Part shown: positions 12,512 through 25,900 of the stretch, piece by piece | How positions within the stretch are numbered: position 1 is the first letter of the stretch | Layout of the letters: each line of letters begins with the position of its first letter | Assembly (NCBI GenBank): GCA_008921705.1 | Contig: VFFE01009182.1 | Span: 1,075,655-1,139,654, forward strand | Length of the DNA: 64,000 nucleotides | From: Burhinus oedicnemus | Taxonomy: Eukaryota > Chordata > Aves > Charadriiformes > Burhinidae | Direction: 5' to 3' | Notes under the pieces: model-generated | What the model saw: only the letters and a program-made list of their open reading frames with translations | Told to the model about the DNA's origin: nothing | Database searches by the model: none | Program-made: the position numbers and the translations under genes

Positions 12512-15500
12512 AGCTGCTTATATTGCCTTCATTATTCTTAGGATAATAAGAATGGCTGTTCTGAAAAAAGGCAACAGAAGCATTAGTTTACTGAAAAGTG
12601 AAAGTTTTAGGGAGCTGTGCTTCTTCTAAGGCATTTTCTCTTGGAAAATGCTGAAATGAGTTATTTTGAATTTCTCGTTTTTATCAATTTTGTTAGTACA
12701 TGTTGACATAGCAAAAAAGAAATTAGTGATTTGAAAGGTTTCAACATGCTCTGGATTATTAGGGGTGTTTTTAAACCCTGTCAGTGAAAATTTCTGAAAT
12801 ACTAACCTTTAGTTCTTATAGGCAATAAAAACAAACTCAAAAAATTTCTGTTTTCTGTCTAGCTGTGGATTTCTTTAGATGCTGAAGCTTAAAAATGCTG
12901 TCTTAGGAAAGTCTACAATTTCAACCAAACCCTTCTGGTTTTATACAAATGCAAATATGATTGAAATCTTGATCTTGGTTGGAGGCCTCTAAGCAGAATT
13001 TTCATTCAAAATCTAGGTCTGCTTAGCTTCCAGGCTCAAATGATGTGAAGGCTGATTGGATACGTATCGCCGTCTTTCAGGCTACCCCTCAAACTGAACT
13101 GAACCATAATCTGTAGTAATGCAGGAAGGACAACAGGGTGGCAGACAGTTTTAACAGCAAAGCTGTAGAAGTTTGGTAGGTTTATTTCTGAAGAACAGTA
13201 CTATGACAGATAGCTTTTATAGGCTCTTTAGTTAGAGTTCAAGTTTTAACATAATTTTTATTTTCTTCTGGAAATTCTGACATATGACTTTGTTAAAAGT
13301 CAATGTGAACTTGACAATTATAAGACATACGTTTGTCTATAATACATAGCACTTCGTGTTATAGACCATAACTTTTAAAATATTTTTTAATGTTTAGAAT
13401 ATGTTTTCATTAAGAGCTGGAAAATGAGATCCTAATGTTACTAAATTTGAATCACGTTCATAAATAATTTTGGCCCAGTTCTTACTGTCACATCAAACTC
13501 ATTATGTGAGAGCAGTTTATGAAGAGGTCATCAAAGGTATGTAAAAATTAGAGCAGACTCTACTTACTTCTAGCACAATGCAAACACTGCAGTATTTTAA
13601 GCACAAATTTCTCCCAATTCTTCCCTGAATATGACCAAACTGTTCATAATATTTTACTCTTCTGTTCCAAAAAGCATTGGCTGAAATTCAATAAATCTTA
13701 TAAATACATATAAATCTGATATATAAACCTATAAAACGCCATCCATCATACTTTAGCCCTCACTATTTTAAGCATTCCCAAGCTTTGTTATAATTCAGAC
13801 TTCTCAAGTGTTTTCTTCTTGGTGCTGTTTTCCTGTCTGAGTCCTGTAATTCACAACTCACTAATTCCTTATCATACCTGACAGTTGAAGGATTAGTGGG
13901 TGCTTTTTTTCGTGCAGTTTTAATATAGCTAATTTAAAGAGGCATTTGACACAGAATATGGAAAGAACTATTTCATTGTTCAGCAGAACACGTTTTCATT
14001 ACAGCTGCATCTGGCTGTGGTAGTTGACCTTTACTTGAATGTAAAAACTAATGCTTTGTCTAAACTAAAACATAGATGATTTCCCTGCAAATTACCAATA
14101 GAGGTCTTTGATAAATAGTCACAGCACTTTAACACAAAATTACTTTGAACATCATGACAATAAGAAAGCAAAATATTTGTTAATATATTTCAATAGTGCA
14201 TGGGCATTTAATTTTCATTCTTGTTGGCCGTGGTGTGTGGATTCTCTAAAAAACAGTAATTCAGTAGTGTTTACAGATCTACTGACATTCATTAAGCACA
14301 GATGCTTTATTTATATATTTTTAATACATCTCCTGTCATGAGCATATCTGCAAAATACATTGACATAATACCTGTAGCTGGAAGCTGCACAAGCAAGAAA
14401 GCAGCTGACAAAAAAAAATCTTCCCTGATGCTTTCCTTATATATATATATATATATAAAACAACTTGTGTTCAGCACTTAATAGGTTTTCTTTGCTACCT
14501 GGATACTTATTACACCTTTATTTCACAAATATTCTGCTTTTCTTTTTTGCAATTATTTTGATTTTTTTCTGGCTTTGATTTTTTCTGGCTTTGATTTTTT
14601 CCCTAGGTTGGTTATTTTATTATTCATATTGTCACTACTCATCATTGTCATTATTTAATTTATTATTTACATGTCATCTAAAGGGTACAGAGTTTATATT
14701 TTTTTATAGTGTGCAGTGAATATCGCTTTGGTGTTCTCTGCTCTGTGTAGAAAGCTCACATTTTCTCTCTCTCTCACTCTGTCCCGTGATCCTTGTATCA
14801 TCAGTCCAAGTTCTGTAACTGGATACCAGTACCCTAACTGTGTGCATCTTATCTCAATGATTTCCTGTGTTCAGGCCATAAAAACTAATGGAAAATCTGG
14901 GGTAACATTTACCGGTAGAGTAATTCTGACTGAACAGTTCTCACTTTTGATCCAAGCAACACACAGAAGCGCTCCTCTTCTCCCCTCATGCCGTTGTAAT
15001 AGTACCTTGCATTGCAACCACAGCAAGGATTTACAATGATGGTTTCTGTGTGACAGAAACAAGCCATGGAACCGGCATTAGCAGAGTAAGACATACTCTG
15101 TAGTTCCCAATTCCAGTCAAAGCATGGCAAACACTCAGCCTGTGCAAACCACATAGTAGTGATATCAGTATTACAATAATCCTTTTGGGTCGGATACATA
15201 ACTAAATCACAAGTAATCTCTTGTTGCTAAGCTTACTCAGAGTCGCTCAGATTTATACCTAGTGACGAATAAATATCGTGTATTAACCTCAAGTTATGCA
15301 AGCAGAACAAGCTTGTAGCTTCTCTACCACTCTTTGGTCCTTGACTTTTTTGGGGTCTTGTCTAGGTCTGTCTTTGTCTATAAAATTCTTGGCATCAGGG
15401 ACTCTACTGCTCAGGTGTTGTCTGACTGCTTCAGTACGGGACCACCCTGAGGCTCCAGTTACTGGAGCTAATAGCATTATCACATAGTTCAAGAAAAGTA

Positions 15501-17246
15501 TTCCCCTCCCAAACGATTTTAAACAATTAGACCTGTTATCCTGTGTACTCTCTCACTTGTATTAGTCACCTAGCATAGATACCAAAGCAGTCTTAGAAGA
15601 CAATCCTCTATTTAGTTTCAGCAGAACTTGAGCTCCTGTGGATTATCGTTGATTACTGGTGATGATGATTACTGTTACATTTTGACATTTTGGTATTTTG
15701 ACTTGGTTTTTTTTAATTTTGTGATTAAGGAAACAATGTTATTTTATCCTTAATGAATGCTTGAAGAATGTCTATGTTGCTTTTACTTTCTAGGCTTATG
15801 GCACTCCTGTATTAACATAGGCAGATTTTTATAGCCTATTCACTGTTATGAAGCTAAAATATAATCTAATAACATTAATAAAGCTTGTTTAAAAAGAAAT
15901 GGATTTGGGCATTTTAAAATACCAGATTATGCCTAGCTGTTCTGTGAAAGTGTGATACCCTCGATAAATCACAGAAGATAAAACCGAAGTAAAATCAAAG
16001 TTAATTATATCTTTTTAAGTCTGTGGAATTTGAGCCAAATTCATCCCTGGTAATACTGAATAGGAGATTCCAGGTGGAAGTGGTGATGGAGGGTTAGCTA
16101 CATAAAATAAAGAAAATAGGGACATTATTTATTAGATTTTTTATGAAGATTCTATTTACTGCTCTGTTACATAATTATAAAACAGGCATGAGCTACTGTG
16201 TAATCTGATTGTCTGGAAGCCTTACAAACCATGAGTAATCAACGCCATTCATGACACTGAACTCGCTTGCAGTGAATAGGGCTGATTGCAGTTACAGCCC
16301 AGAACGTCATTGCTTAGTTAGCTATATAAATGTTTCTAGCTAACATTTTCTAATAGCAATAGGGTGCAGTAGTACAAGACTTGCGTGTTGTTGACCTAAG
16401 CCTGGTTGTCCTGGTGGTACTTGGCTTCTGTTCTGAGGTTAACGGGGTAAGCATGAATGAATGCAACAGAGCACATATCCCATTGCTTAATTATCATATC
16501 AGAAATATGGGGGTAGCTGTATAGGGGGATTTAGCTGTGTGGGGTCCCATTAATGTCACTGAGCATCATGTGGCTGAATCCCATTTCAAATATTTACCCT
16601 ACAGCGAGCAATTGAGTCTGATGATACGGTTGTACCGACTTGTGTTCTCTCAATCTTTCTGTCTGCTAGGGCAGTTCTGCTTTCTGTACCACGGTATTAT
16701 TTTAAGTGGTTGAAATGACTATATTATTAGCAGAACAATGGCACTGTCATCATTTTCATTATGGATTCTGCCTTTCAAGTTTCATGACTCAGCTGTAAAA
16801 AGTTGCTCCAGGCACAGGTTTGGTGTATTGTACAAGATATGATCCAGAAATAATTTTATTTATTTTTATTTATTCTGCAGAAAAGATGAGCTGAGTATTT
16901 TCCTTAGGTGGATAAGCATCCATCTCATGAGTGGTGATCAAGAAAGAGGGGTTTGGGATATCTCGCTTTTTCCAACTTACCTGCAACTTAGGCACAAGTG
17001 TCAGATAAGCCGCTATGAGATAATTTCCAGAAAGCTGAATGAACTGGAGAGATCTCCACGACTTTTTGTACCCCAGTTCCTTTCTTGAACTCCTCCTAGG
17101 GAAAAATCTGTTACAGACTTCAGCTTGCAAAATGTTGCTGTGCCCTTGAACATCTTATCAGCACCATCAAAGAATCCTTTTGCACACAAGGTGGCAATTT
17201 CTTCTCTGACGAGAGAGGGGCATGTGAATGTATCTCACACCGAGCT
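12512..17246. other. Intergenic, AT-rich, no recognised gene
   Basis: Unique sequence with small simple repeats: (AT)n at 14,438-14,457 and about three tandem copies of a 16-base unit (tttgattttttctggc) at 14,557-14,602. The open frames at 14,716-15,199 and 15,289-15,492 occur on both strands over the same bases and show no known domain. Confidence 0.6.
14438..14457. repeat. (AT)n microsatellite
   Basis: Perfect alternating AT of about 20 bases followed by AAA. Confidence 0.9.
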
Positions 17247-17336
17247 AGAAAAAAAAGAAGAGAAAGGAAGAAAAAGAGAGCAAGAAAGAGAGAGGAAGAG
17301 AAACAGAGAAGGGAAGGCAGAAGGGAAAGGGAGAAA
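17247..17336. repeat. Polypurine (GA-rich) low-complexity tract
   Basis: About 90 bases almost wholly A and G on the plus strand, with only a few C interruptions. The open frame through it (17,125-17,358) gives a K/E/R-rich peptide that is a composition artefact, not a gene. Confidence 0.9.
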
Positions 17337-19011
17337 CTTCTCTGTCCATAAAGACTGAAGACATCACTGCAATGTCACAAAGGAGGCAAGGTCTGATCTG
17401 GTTAGCAGAGACCCTGTCACCTCAGGATTCTTCATTTAGGAGGAAATTACTGAAGAGCTCCCAGTGGGACAGTCTGCCTTGTGCACCTCCATGGCCTTGT
17501 TGCCCTCCAGCCCTGCTCGCCCTGGCCCAGCTCCCTGGCCCTGCTGCAAGGGACGACTGGGGCAACCTCGGTACTACAGCAGCAAATTGCAGGGGCAGAC
17601 TGGGCAGAACATCTGCTTTGCACTGCACTGCTTCCTCTTTCCCTGAGCGAAGAGAGAAGTTATGCTTGCTACTTCCAAAAAAAACCCAGGGGTTTCTGCC
17701 CCTTTTCTTGTAGGGAAGAGTCGTCTTTAGCTTATTCTATGCAGACTAATGCAGGATGTAACTAATTGATAATCCCTGCAAGCTGAGACAGACAGATGTG
17801 CATTTAGCACAGGAACAAGAAAATAGGGCTGAAGATCTGCTTATGACTTTCTTTAAGTTAAAGATCCAATCCTTTATCCCAGCAATTTTGTTTAAAGAAG
17901 TATGTGTATTATGGAGCAAATAACGACTGGACAGACTGCAAGCTGTGAAACCAGGCTCAGTTTTTTTACTTTAAAGCATCAGTGTGTATTGCTGAACCTT
18001 TAAAGGCAGACCAGTTTTCCCTGTATTTCTCGAAGTCACACATTACTCAGTCTAGTAAGCCACTGTAAGTATAAGTATGAGCATATTTTTGTCACAGCTT
18101 TGAATTTGTTTACTCTTATTTGTCGGAACTTTTCACTGTCTTAATGTCATTTCTGGTAGCATATTAACACTGACTGCCTTGTAGCTGAATTTTTCAGCTT
18201 CCATGCTGAGCAGAATCAGTTCTGCTTTCAGGCAAAACTTTTCCACAGTGATTGACAGGAATGGATGGCAAGGCAAATTCCAATTCAGTGCTGTAGGAGA
18301 CATTAAAACGGTCATGCTGATTATTATTTTGGATTAGTAATAATGCAAAGGTTTGTGTTTCATTGCTGCACTGATGGGTGGGCTTTGGGGAGCTATCACC
18401 ACGCTGAAATCCCTTAGCGGTACTGCTCCGCATCTAGAGCTGAAAGATGTTTCCTTCCTCTGAAGGACAGACAAGATAAGGGATTTGAAAGTGTTTATGT
18501 GACTCATTATCCAAAAGATAAATTAATGTTTTGTAATAGCTAAAAGAGTCCCTATAAAAACTGTAAGCTTAGCGCAAATTTGTGTAGCAGGAAAAATTTA
18601 AGGAGTTTTGCCTATTTGATTTCTTAAGACAGAACAGCTAGATGCTTTAAATCCCAAACACTGAGCTCTGGCTGTGTGGGTTTTTTTCCATATTTGCAGA
18701 AAGTAATGAAGTCTAAAGTATCATGAGGGTACAAACCTCAACAAATCTGAATAGTACAGCATGAGATCTGCACTGTCGTTCTGAAGTGATGGGGTCATCA
18801 CAAGAGATCTCTGTCTCTTCCCAAGTGCTTTTGATCAAAATTTTAATTCTCCAAATCATGAATTTGTCTGTGTAGTACTTAGAAGTAAGATTATGATGGA
18901 CAATACTCTATCACATTTAAGCATACCTTAAAAAAAAGGAAAGAAAACTGTTTTACCCTGAAAGATCATTACCTCTAGAAGTTCCCAAGTCAAGGAAAGG
19001 CCATGAGCATC

Positions 19012-19039
19012 TTTTTTTTTTTTTTTTGTGTGTGTGTGT
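19012..19039. repeat. T run followed by (TG)n
   Basis: Sixteen T followed by about six TG units, ordinary simple sequence. Confidence 0.9.
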
Positions 19040-22000
19040 AGCTCAAGGAACAGCTTTGTTGGCAGAGGTAATACTTAAACAAAAGATACAGTCAATGATA
19101 CATTGTTAGCCTGCAGGAAGAGGGCCAGCTCTGTTGTCCTATTCTTTCTCAGATTAACCCAAGAAAAGCATACATACAAAATACTATTTGACCATGAAAA
19201 AAACATATAAGCTCTGCTTTAGCTATCATTGAGTCAGGAATATTCTATACCTTTTTTTTCCATATGGAAAACAAACAAACAAACAATAGATCTGGCAAAT
19301 ATGAAATCTAACCTTCCTGTGACCACAGACATTCTTAAAAATTGCAGTCAAATATTACTGCCCCCATCCAATAGAGAACAGAGATACTGTAGAGTTAATG
19401 ACCCATAACCGTATACTTATTTCACAGATATGCAGTTTCTAGCACTCTGTTTGGCTGGAGAGATCTCAACTGAATAATGACTGCACAGTCATTTCTGCCA
19501 AACTGCAGTGCTTCCACATCTCCGCTCTCTCTGGCTCTTCCACACGAGCACGCTCCCTCTGGTGCTGGCTCCTTGCTGACGTGCCCACCCCACCATCGCT
19601 GCTCTGTGCTCTATCACATCATGCCTGCCCACTTCTTTTGCAGATATTTAATTATGGAAGAGTAGTAGTATGCTATAGCTGTATAATGAAACAGGAGGGC
19701 ACTTAACCTGTCCCCACAAAAATGGCAAAGCGATGTATTGAATAAACAGGCACCATGAAATTCTCAGAGCAGAGACAAGGTTAAAAATCCTGAAACAGTT
19801 TGTTGCCAGGATATGGCTGGGGAATTTTGATGGTGGTAGAAAGTCAGAGCTACATTAGTATTCAATAAGCAAGGCGGAGATGAAAGAAAGAATAATGTTT
19901 TCAGTAGCTACTTATAAGTTTGGCTCTTAGCAAGTTTTCAGTCCAAAACGCAGCACTCTCTGATAGGCAGAGGAGGATGCTGAACGGTCAGTTGCCCAGA
20001 TGCAGTTTGGGGAATATAAAAAATAAGGCGTGCTGGAGGTTGCCATCCCTTTTACCTACCCCAAAGCTCCAGGATCATTCTCTCTTTGGGTCACGGAAGT
20101 ACGTCGTATGTCTTCTAAAGAAACAGACCTCCCTTGTAACACAGAGCTTACAAAGATGTCCCCGTTATGAAAGGGAGAAGTTATTTTATGTTCTGCCTGG
20201 GAAAAAATGGCTTACCTGAGCTCTGACATTGTGACAGCTAGCTGTCTTGGAGCTGGTATTTTAGCTTTATTTCTTCCATTAATCGAGCAACAGCTACCCA
20301 CAGACTCATTTCACCTTTGGGTTGCACTTGTTTGTAAGCTATTTATTTCACTGACTTTTTGTCCTCCCCCTGATTTCTGCCCCCTTTGCACTGCAGTTTG
20401 CTACTGTTGGCTTCTGGGCCAGAGAAAATATCTGTGTCAAAGGAGTAAATTGGTAGTCTCAGCTATTACTCTGAGTCCCACTTAAGATGATGTAGGATTC
20501 CTTGGTCCGTGAACTGAAAAGAACCTAAAGTAGAGGAGATGTGTTGCCAGAAGAAAAATAAAGGAACACACATAACTGAGCAGAGTAACAATGAAAGATG
20601 AAAGAATAGCTGTAAGGCTGGAAACCTAATCAGTCTCCAGAAAATGTTGAATTTTCAGTCATCATTGCGTTGCTAACAACAGCTTTCAATGGGGGTTGCT
20701 AAGAGAAAGGGTTTTGGGATGCTGTATGAGTATGTTGTAATTGGCATAAGGAAGCCCTGCTAGATGAGACTTTGAAAGGAAACTAGCTTTATTCTTCTCC
20801 CTCTGCTCTCCTCACTCGTTTATGTATTTCACTTTTTCCATTTTCTCTTCCATTATGCTGTGCTCTTCCTCCTTACTTTTCTTGCCAATCCTCATTATAG
20901 TCCATCGTTTTGCCTATATTATGAGCCTGGTAAAACCTTTTTACACATAAAATCATACTCAATACAAATTATTCTGAATTAGAGAAGCAGCTACTGAGCT
21001 TTTATGAATCATTTAGATCCCAGACCTGCCAGGTGCCAACCACCCTTTTCTCTTAGTTATCTCAGTGAAGATGAGGGCGCTTAACAGCTCACAGATTTAA
21101 TAATAGCTTCGGTTATAGCCCAAAGAACATGCAAGGAGGCATGAGCTAAATGTTTTCTTGTCTTTATCTGCACCGTCATCACAATAAGCTATGCATGTGT
21201 GTACGTATATATGCATGTATAAAGAAACAGAAAAAAAGCAGCACAGTGACGAGAAGGTAAGCCTCCAGATCAGAACGGTATCCTTGCACTGCTGTTGATC
21301 AGAAATATTCTCCTGCCCGTGAATGAAAGGAATGATTTGTAACTTGGACTCTGTCCCAGTGGATCAGCACACGCACGATAAATCCTGGTATGTCCTTTGG
21401 GGCATTTATAGGATCATGGACTTTCCCACTGCGCTGAGCTGGCCACCGTTGCATGACAAATCATGAAACTCCAACTGTGAAAATTATGGACTCAGTCAAA
21501 CTGTCAATCCAGTCCTGAAAAACAACTGCTGGTAGAAGTAACCTTGACAAAAATTTGTTCTAAATGTGGTAGTATTTGTAATTTGCAATAGACGGATTTC
21601 AGTGGCAAGATGCTCACTGATACTCACTGATATTGTACTAGTGACACAATATATACTACTCCTATCAGTGTCTGGAAAACACCCGTACTCAGTAGACACT
21701 GTGTGTGATGTGATGCTCACATTTCTTGACAATTCTCGACTTTTGAGTTCAAAAAACCCTTCAGTTTGTGGTAGAACAAACACTATTATTATGCTGAACT
21801 TAATGTAACATTTTTGTAATTGAAGCTCTACAAGAGTCCATATTCTGTTCGAAATTCAACTTCAATTTACATATCATAGTTAATTTTCATGCTATGTGAA
21901 GTTATTATTAGTATTTTTCCTTTCTTACTGCTAAATTTATTTTAAATATATTCCAGATTTACCAGGACTTCAGTTGTAATAAATACATTTATTTTTAAGA

Positions 22001-22337
22001 ATGTGAAAGTGCAATTGTGTCTATATGCTTTTCTACTAATAGGTATACAGATGAAGAACCATCTTTTAAACAAAGAAAAGGAAATGGAGTAGCTATAGCA
22101 TAACAAGGTATAACCTAAAGGAATTCTCTTTTGGAGCTTCTAATGCCTGGAATCTCCTTTTAATATATCAGTGAGGAACACCAGATTTTACATTCACTGC
22201 ACTTAGCACATTTTTTTTGAACCAAAAGTAACTTTTCTGATTCAAGAAAATTTAACAAAGCTTTTAATCTTGTTTAATTTAATGGAATTTTGTGTAAGGC
22301 TGAACTAAAAAAGTACAAATTAATCTTCTACTTTATG

Positions 22338-22411
22338 CTTTCTTAATTTCACTTTTTTAATCTTTTTTTCTATTTCTTCCTTATTCATAGCACTAAAAGA
22401 AATTAAGAAAG
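22338..22411. repeat. Inverted repeat, 13-bp arms
   Basis: CTTTCTTAATTTC (22,338-22,350) and GAAATTAAGAAAG (22,399-22,411) are exact reverse complements with a pyrimidine-rich spacer of 48 bases. Its placement in very AT-rich DNA lowers its significance. Confidence 0.65.
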
Positions 22412-25111
22412 TGAAATACAAAGCAATTAAATATATATATTTCAGTAATATAATGGAAATTTTATACCTATTGAAAGCATTTTCAGAACTGCAATGATTT
22501 TTTATGCTTACTTATGTTCGACTCATCCCTCTTCCAGGGTTACGATGTACTTCGATGGTACTTTTTTGTCATTTCAGACAGGATTTACCATGTTTATTGC
22601 ATGCTCAGATTTTTCTTTCTTTTTTTTGCTAATTCTAACAGATGTTGATATATTATCATGTTTCCAGCAAATATATGGAAATTATTAACAACAACCTGAA
22701 GGAATGAAGACTTCATTTGTTCGGAATAACAAAATGGTCAGTGAAACAGATGTTATGATTGCAAGATTATAATGTGACATCTTCTAAGAGAGAATATAAC
22801 ATGGAGGTCTGTCTTGCTGCACTGCCCTACTCTGTTGAGGTATGTCAGAGCCGGATGGAGACAGTGAAGAGAGAAGTCATCTTTGAAAGACATAACTTTG
22901 GAGTCAGACAGACTTCAGCCTTCTGTCATAAATCCTTTCAGAGCAAAGAAAAACAGAGTACTATATTGCATTATCATATGAAATTATTGTATTATTGTAT
23001 TATTACGATATAACATAAAATATTACATTAGAGAAACTGCTGGTGGACAACTAACAGACATCAGTTGAGTTCAGCTTGTTCAAGAGTTCAAACCTAGATG
23101 ACAAGAAAAAGAATAAGGTTTGTCACAGACAAGGAGTATGTGGGAACAGGTGAAGGCTACTACCATAGCTTTGTTTGGAAGAAATGAGAAAATTATACAA
23201 ACCTATGGAGAGCTCATAGTAGGTAGCCTTACTGCTAAGTCATTATGAAGATTTTTGCGTTTGCTCACTATGGTTTTACTGATAAAGCCATGTAAAAATA
23301 TTATGACGGCGAAAAACTTTTTAACACCCTTGAAAAAATATTTGTGTAGGAACCTCTCCTGCATTTTGTCAGGCCCTTTGTAGGTGGAATGGAACAGCTG
23401 GGACCATGCCTAGTCCATGTTTGATCTCTAATTATTACCTCCAATCTTTAGTCCATCTGGCAGGTTTTGTTTGTTGTACAGTAAATGGTGGTTTGAATTA
23501 TGAATGCATATGTAGAAAAAGGCCAAAGGCTGACAAAATATTTGTGACTTAGCTGTATTTTCTACTGAAGATAATTGTTTGGTTAGATTTTTTTCTGTTT
23601 TAACTATTTAAAATGTTATGATTATGGAAACATCCTTCAGTCTTGCAATGTTTTAGTTCTGTAATGGCTTTTATAACCTTTTCATTCTTAAAATATAACT
23701 GACTACAATGAAGTAAAAACAGGTACTAGTCTACCAGAAATGAAACTGCCACAGCATTTTTCATATCAGAAAGCATTCTTCATTAGCACTCGGGGATGTG
23801 AGGGAAAAGGGAAGACAACAAAGAATTGACTGCAAGCATAGAAGGTCTTATCCTCTTAGGTATTATTCTGCACAGAGCCATGTTCATTTTAACGTTGATG
23901 TTGACCAGCATTCATTAGGGCATGATTTTAAAGCACTACGTAACAGAAAATGGAAAGAGAATAGTCCCCAAATTGTGACAAAGGTTTTCTCTTGTGAAGA
24001 TTCACTGGACAATAATTTAAATCTGGCAGTCCTGTGGAACCTGGTCCAGGTTTGACGTCTGATTCATGAACAGGCTTGGTGCTAGGGGTGTTTCTGTAGT
24101 ACCGCAGCGATGACAGCTGCACAGGCAAATGTTTTAAGCAAGCCTGAGTCATTGGGATCTTTAATTCTTCTCTCACAACCATATGAAGCATCTTCTGGCC
24201 TTAATTATTTTAACTCATTGGTCTCTGACAAGGAAATAGTGGAGACCATCCCCTTCAGATATACCTGTGATTGTGTGACAGCAGGAGACACCGTTTGAAT
24301 ACACACAGAAGTCCAGCTTTGGGGTTTATGCCATACTTAACTCTGGGACTGGTTTCAAGCTCTCTCATAAAGCCAAGCATCTCTTTCTGCAATTTCTCCA
24401 ACAATGGGTCAGTGCTGGTGGCAGCAGGCAGTGAGCAGTAGTACTGAATAACACAGATGGCAGTACATCTGACAGTGTGGATTATTCGACAATAAAAAAA
24501 TGGTTGTCATTTTTATGTTTGCTATTATGAGGCCACCTGTATTCAGTCTGATCTGGGCAACAGGAAGTGATGGGAAATATGAGTTTGTTGTGCTGAGTGT
24601 TGCTTGTCTATGCACTCCACGTGTATATGTACAGAAACATACGTACATAGACACATGTAAGTGTATGTGCACATAGACACGTGTACAGAGGTATATGATG
24701 AAAAAAGTGTAGGGTTTTTTTTCCCATGGATAGCAAAAATTTTTGAATTCTGAAATTTTCAGTGCAATGTAAAGTAGCTTGCAGCCATCAGCATGTTTGA
24801 CTCCAGTTTCAAGGCTTAGTTCTTCTGGTAGCCACAACTCGCCTAAGAAGAATCAGTCCTGTTGCTGATACTGGTCCCTCACTCACCCAGGTGTCTCCTC
24901 TGTGAGAGAGGTTCAAGGGAATGACATGCTGCTTTCTCTGATAGTTTCTGTCAAGAAAGGTTTTGCCCCTGTGGATTTAGATATTTTTGCATTACATTAG
25001 TCTGTCAAAAAGGACTGGAGTCTGATGATGTGTGTGATGTGATACTATGAGAAAAATCAGGATTCCAAAGAAAAGCTTCTTGTTTGGCCATAAAATAATA
25101 TTATATAGATA

Positions 25112-25900
25112 TTATTTTCTTAATGAAAGGGAAAACATCAAAAGATGAATAAACAATAATCCAGAAAGAAGAAACACCACAAAAAAATCCTGGACTACAA
25201 GTAAAACGCAAATGCAAGGTAGATCTGCCAATCCCTCTTCAAGAAAAAAATATGTACAAATAATAGGAATTTTGACCCTCAAAACCAAAGTTTTTCTGGA
25301 GGACAACCTAGAACATTTGCATTTTACACAGGATCTGCAGGATAAGACTGACCTCCCACCCTTTGTGCCCCTGCAAAGAGGGTCGTCTTTGCTCTCAGTC
25401 CAGGAATGTTCTCTAGATTTCTTAAGTACAGAAACCGTCCACACATTAACACCTGGGTCCCTAAGGGGAGTTTCTTTTCTATCTGTTGAAGGTCTGGATG
25501 TGTACCTGCTGTTGCTTCTTCTTGAATATTTCTCAGTCTCCGTCCCATAGTGTGGTCCCTGCAGGTGATGTTTCTCCTTTCTCCCCCTTGACAGCCCACT
25601 TTGAGGAGACAGAAATCCTCTCAGCTGCACAGATGCCACGTGCACACACAGGTAAGGAGCCATCCAGGAGCCAGAGTACCACAAACAGGAGGTACCCTCC
25701 CAGGGGGCTGCCAGCAGCAAATAAAGCTGACCCTTCTCCCGCTAGAGCTGTAATACAGGAGAGTGATGACCCCAATGCAAACATTTTGATCTATTCTAGG
25801 TCTGGAGACACTGGATTTGTGCTTTTTATACTGGTAAAGAGTTTTCGTACCCTAAGAAGGGTAACAAGACTGTAGAGCTTTGGTTTTCAGACCTTTATCT
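25112..25900. other. GC-richer pocket, open in several frames; possible transcribed segment
   Basis: Both strands are open here (202 codons on minus at 25,112-25,720; 112 and 129 codons on plus). The 202-residue minus frame has no domain I recognise: it is S/R-rich in the middle and ends in a hydrophobic stretch. The coincidence of open frames on both strands suggests base composition rather than a protein gene. The segment contains a possible small exon (see 25,595-25,651). AATAAA is present at about 25,719-25,724 on the plus strand. Confidence 0.4.
25595..25651 (+). other. Candidate 57-bp exon bounded by good splice signals
   Basis: A polypyrimidine tract (tttctcctttctcccccttg) ends in acag at 25,591-25,594. 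Exactly 57 bases later there is acag followed by gtaagg (donor at 25,652), close to consensus on both sides. 57 is a multiple of three. No neighbouring exon, promoter or known peptide supports it, so it may belong to a long non-coding RNA or be chance. Confidence 0.25.

Larger units (their letters stand above)
17337..25111. other. Intergenic with one GC-rich pocket, no recognised gene
   Basis: About 17,440-17,640 is GC-rich and open in several frames on both strands at once, which reflects composition. A T run plus (TG)n lies at 19,012-19,039, a 13-bp-arm inverted repeat at 22,338-22,411, and a decayed purine-pyrimidine alternating stretch at about 24,620-24,690. The frame at 24,409-24,837 (minus) runs through that decayed repeat and shows no known domain. 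Confidence 0.6.

Noticed and set aside
25112..25720. 202-codon minus-strand open frame as a protein gene
   Set aside because: The same bases are open in plus-strand frames, the region is GC-richer, and the peptide shows no domain, signal peptide or conserved motif I know. Composition explains it better.
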